NCBI RefSeq assembly: GCF_000429445.1
Contig: NZ_AUBW01000008.1
Coordinates: 176,101-240,100, forward strand
DNA length: 64,000 nt
Reading direction: 5' to 3'
Origin: Algoriphagus terrigena DSM 22685
GTDB lineage: Bacteria > Bacteroidota > Bacteroidia > Cytophagales > Cyclobacteriaceae
Shown here: in pieces, positions 63,059 through 64,000 of the stretch
How positions within the stretch are numbered: the stretch's first letter is position 1
Layout of the letters: every line of letters begins with the position of its first letter
The notes under the pieces: model-generated
The model's database searches: none
Told to the model about the DNA's origin: nothing
What the model saw: the letters and a program-made list of their open reading frames with translations, nothing else
Position numbers and translations under genes: made by a program

Positions 63059-63658
63059 ATGCCGATGAAAGAGTATGCCCTTCTAGCGTTTTTCCTTTTT
63101 TCCGGATTCTCAGTTGCTATAGCACAGGATTCTACAGAAACTCAAAACTCCTTACGCTCGGGCACGATTACCAGCCAATTTGACTACATCTACCGCGTCT
63201 CTAATGGTTTTCAGGAATACGAGGTGGTCAAAAAAGCGAACTTGGAACAGCTCAAATCCAACGTCCTCGACTCCATCCGCACTTTGTCCAAGAAAGCGAC
63301 AGATTTGAACATTCAGCTACAAAGTCTGAATGACTCTGTGGTCATCGTAAAACAGCTTTTGACCGCTGAAGTAGCCCAAAAAAACGAGGCAATAGCAAAC
63401 CGAGACAATTTCAGCTTTTTGGGAATCGGGATTCAAAAGACCGTTTACTCCTCGCTGATGTGGATGCTAGTAGTCCTACTATCCGGTGCCTTGGCATTTT
63501 TTGCGTTTCAGTATTTCAAAAGCTTTGGCCGGATCAAAAAGGCTGAAAATGATTTTCTGGACGTGCGGGAGGAATTTGAACTGCATCGGAAAAACACACT
63601 CGACCGCGAGCGAAAGCTCAAACGGGAGCTCATAGACGCCCAGTTGGGAAAAAATTAA
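63059..63658 (+). CDS. Coiled-coil membrane protein of unknown function
   Basis: This 199-residue protein has a signal peptide (cut probably near IAQ at 23), a periplasmic heptad-rich segment (about 55-115), a membrane helix (about 130-152) and a highly charged cytoplasmic coiled coil (about 158-196). The charged, leucine-spaced tail suggests assembly with a partner. No family is recognised. It is monocistronic by appearance, with a clear terminator after it. A second ATG at 63065 is possible. Confidence 0.7.
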   Translation: MPMKEYALLAFFLFSGFSVAIAQDSTETQNSLRSGTITSQFDYIYRVSNGFQEYEVVKKANLEQLKSNVLDSIRTLSKKATDLNIQLQSLNDSVVIVKQLLTAEVAQKNEAIANRDNFSFLGIGIQKTVYSSLMWMLVVLLSGALAFFAFQYFKSFGRIKKAENDFLDVREEFELHRKNTLDRERKLKRELIDAQLGKN

Positions 63659-63664
63659 GACCGA

Positions 63665-63693
63665 GCCGAAGATTTTCTTCGGCTTTTTTTTTT
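63665..63693 (+). terminator. Intrinsic terminator after the coiled-coil gene
   Basis: Arms GCCGAAGA (63665-63672) and TCTTCGGC (63676-63683) with a 3-base loop are followed by ten T. Confidence 0.92.
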
Positions 63694-63866
63694 CTGAAAG
63701 TCTGGTTAGCTTACCCCATAGTTGTTCCAGGACATCAGTTTTGGCTAAGTTTTTTCTTTAGAGAAAAGTTTTTTCTACGTGCTCTTAGGCAACAGCTGTG
63801 GGTGCTTAGCGTCTGATATCAGTTTTATGCTCGGGGTATAGTCCACCAAAAAAAAGACGACCTTTT

Positions 63867-64000
63867 CTAGTTGGACGCTAATGATTTAAGTTTTTGGAGC
63901 CTTTTTTCTAGGCGCTCCATTTCCGCTTTTCTTCGTTCATCAATGATCTCCTGCCTGAGTTGAGGTTCTTTATAAGGGGTATTGTCCCTGAGAATATGAT
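63867..64000 (-). CDS. C-terminal 43 residues of an unknown protein (5' part outside window)
   Basis: The minus-strand frame is open from the window edge to the TAG at 63867-63869 and reads as a charged helix with many Glu, Lys, Arg and Leu (for example RRKAEMERLEKRLQKLKSL). That composition and its position at the edge support a true gene end. The family cannot be named. The 170 bases between it and the preceding terminator show no other gene. Confidence 0.5.
   Translation of the reverse strand, partial: HILRDNTPYKEPQLRQEIIDERRKAEMERLEKRLQKLKSLASN

Overview
The window comes from a Bacteroidota chromosome, most likely order Cytophagales, family Cyclobacteriaceae (Algoriphagus-like). This is inferred from gene content and style. 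The few promoters I can propose follow the Bacteroidota TTTG / TAnnTTTG pattern rather than the E. coli one, most starts lack a Shine-Dalgarno, and lipoproteins carry short signal peptides. The coaX - outer-membrane protein - TPR - lptC - CNNM - PpiD cluster is, from memory, typical of the phylum. I saw no tRNA, rRNA, insertion sequence, CRISPR array or integrase.

Region 1 (1-30.8 kb) is mostly housekeeping. On the left lie hflX (partial), a CpsB-type PHP phosphatase, an SDR epimerase, a TPR protein, phosphosulfolactate synthase, a DUF368 polyprenyl-phosphate transporter, aroE, purU, tag, an NhaD-type antiporter, an amino-acid dehydrogenase, anmK and the coaX-to-PpiD envelope cluster. These are followed by DUF493, pterin dehydratase, rsmI, suhB, an AEC transporter, two small unknown genes, glyA, tatC, rpiB, an AI-2E family transporter, a small lipoprotein and a secreted subtilisin lipoprotein.

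Region 2 (30.9-58.0 kb, all minus strand) is the notable part: one tightly packed operon for an extracellular contractile injection system (eCIS, Afp/PVC/AlgoCIS type). In transcription order it encodes a DUF4255 cap protein, a likely cap adaptor, two sheath proteins, two inner-tube proteins, a 51-residue DUF5908-type protein, a LysM tube/spike adaptor, a VgrG-like spike, gp25, two giant baseplate proteins, a 1121-residue multidomain protein in the fibre slot, the tape-measure protein, the AAA+ ATPase, a 61-residue charged protein and a 1330-residue DUF4157 protein. The last is the probable cargo. It has an N-terminal disordered tail with a recurring VQL-type motif, an HExxH DUF4157 domain, three repeats of exactly 138 residues, a long helical region, a candidate His/Asn nuclease-like domain and a C-terminal helix-hairpin-helix. 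No PAAR spike-tip gene and no T6SS membrane-complex genes are present. The subtilisin lipoprotein and a small lipoprotein follow on the same strand, up to a bidirectional terminator near 28.76 kb.

Region 3 (58.3-64 kb) starts with a 457-residue helical protein of unknown function that is co-directional with and upstream of the eCIS operon, and has the best promoter in the window. It then returns to housekeeping: a polytopic membrane protein, rbfA, a LolC/E-like permease, a coiled-coil membrane protein and the C-terminal end of a gene that runs off the window.
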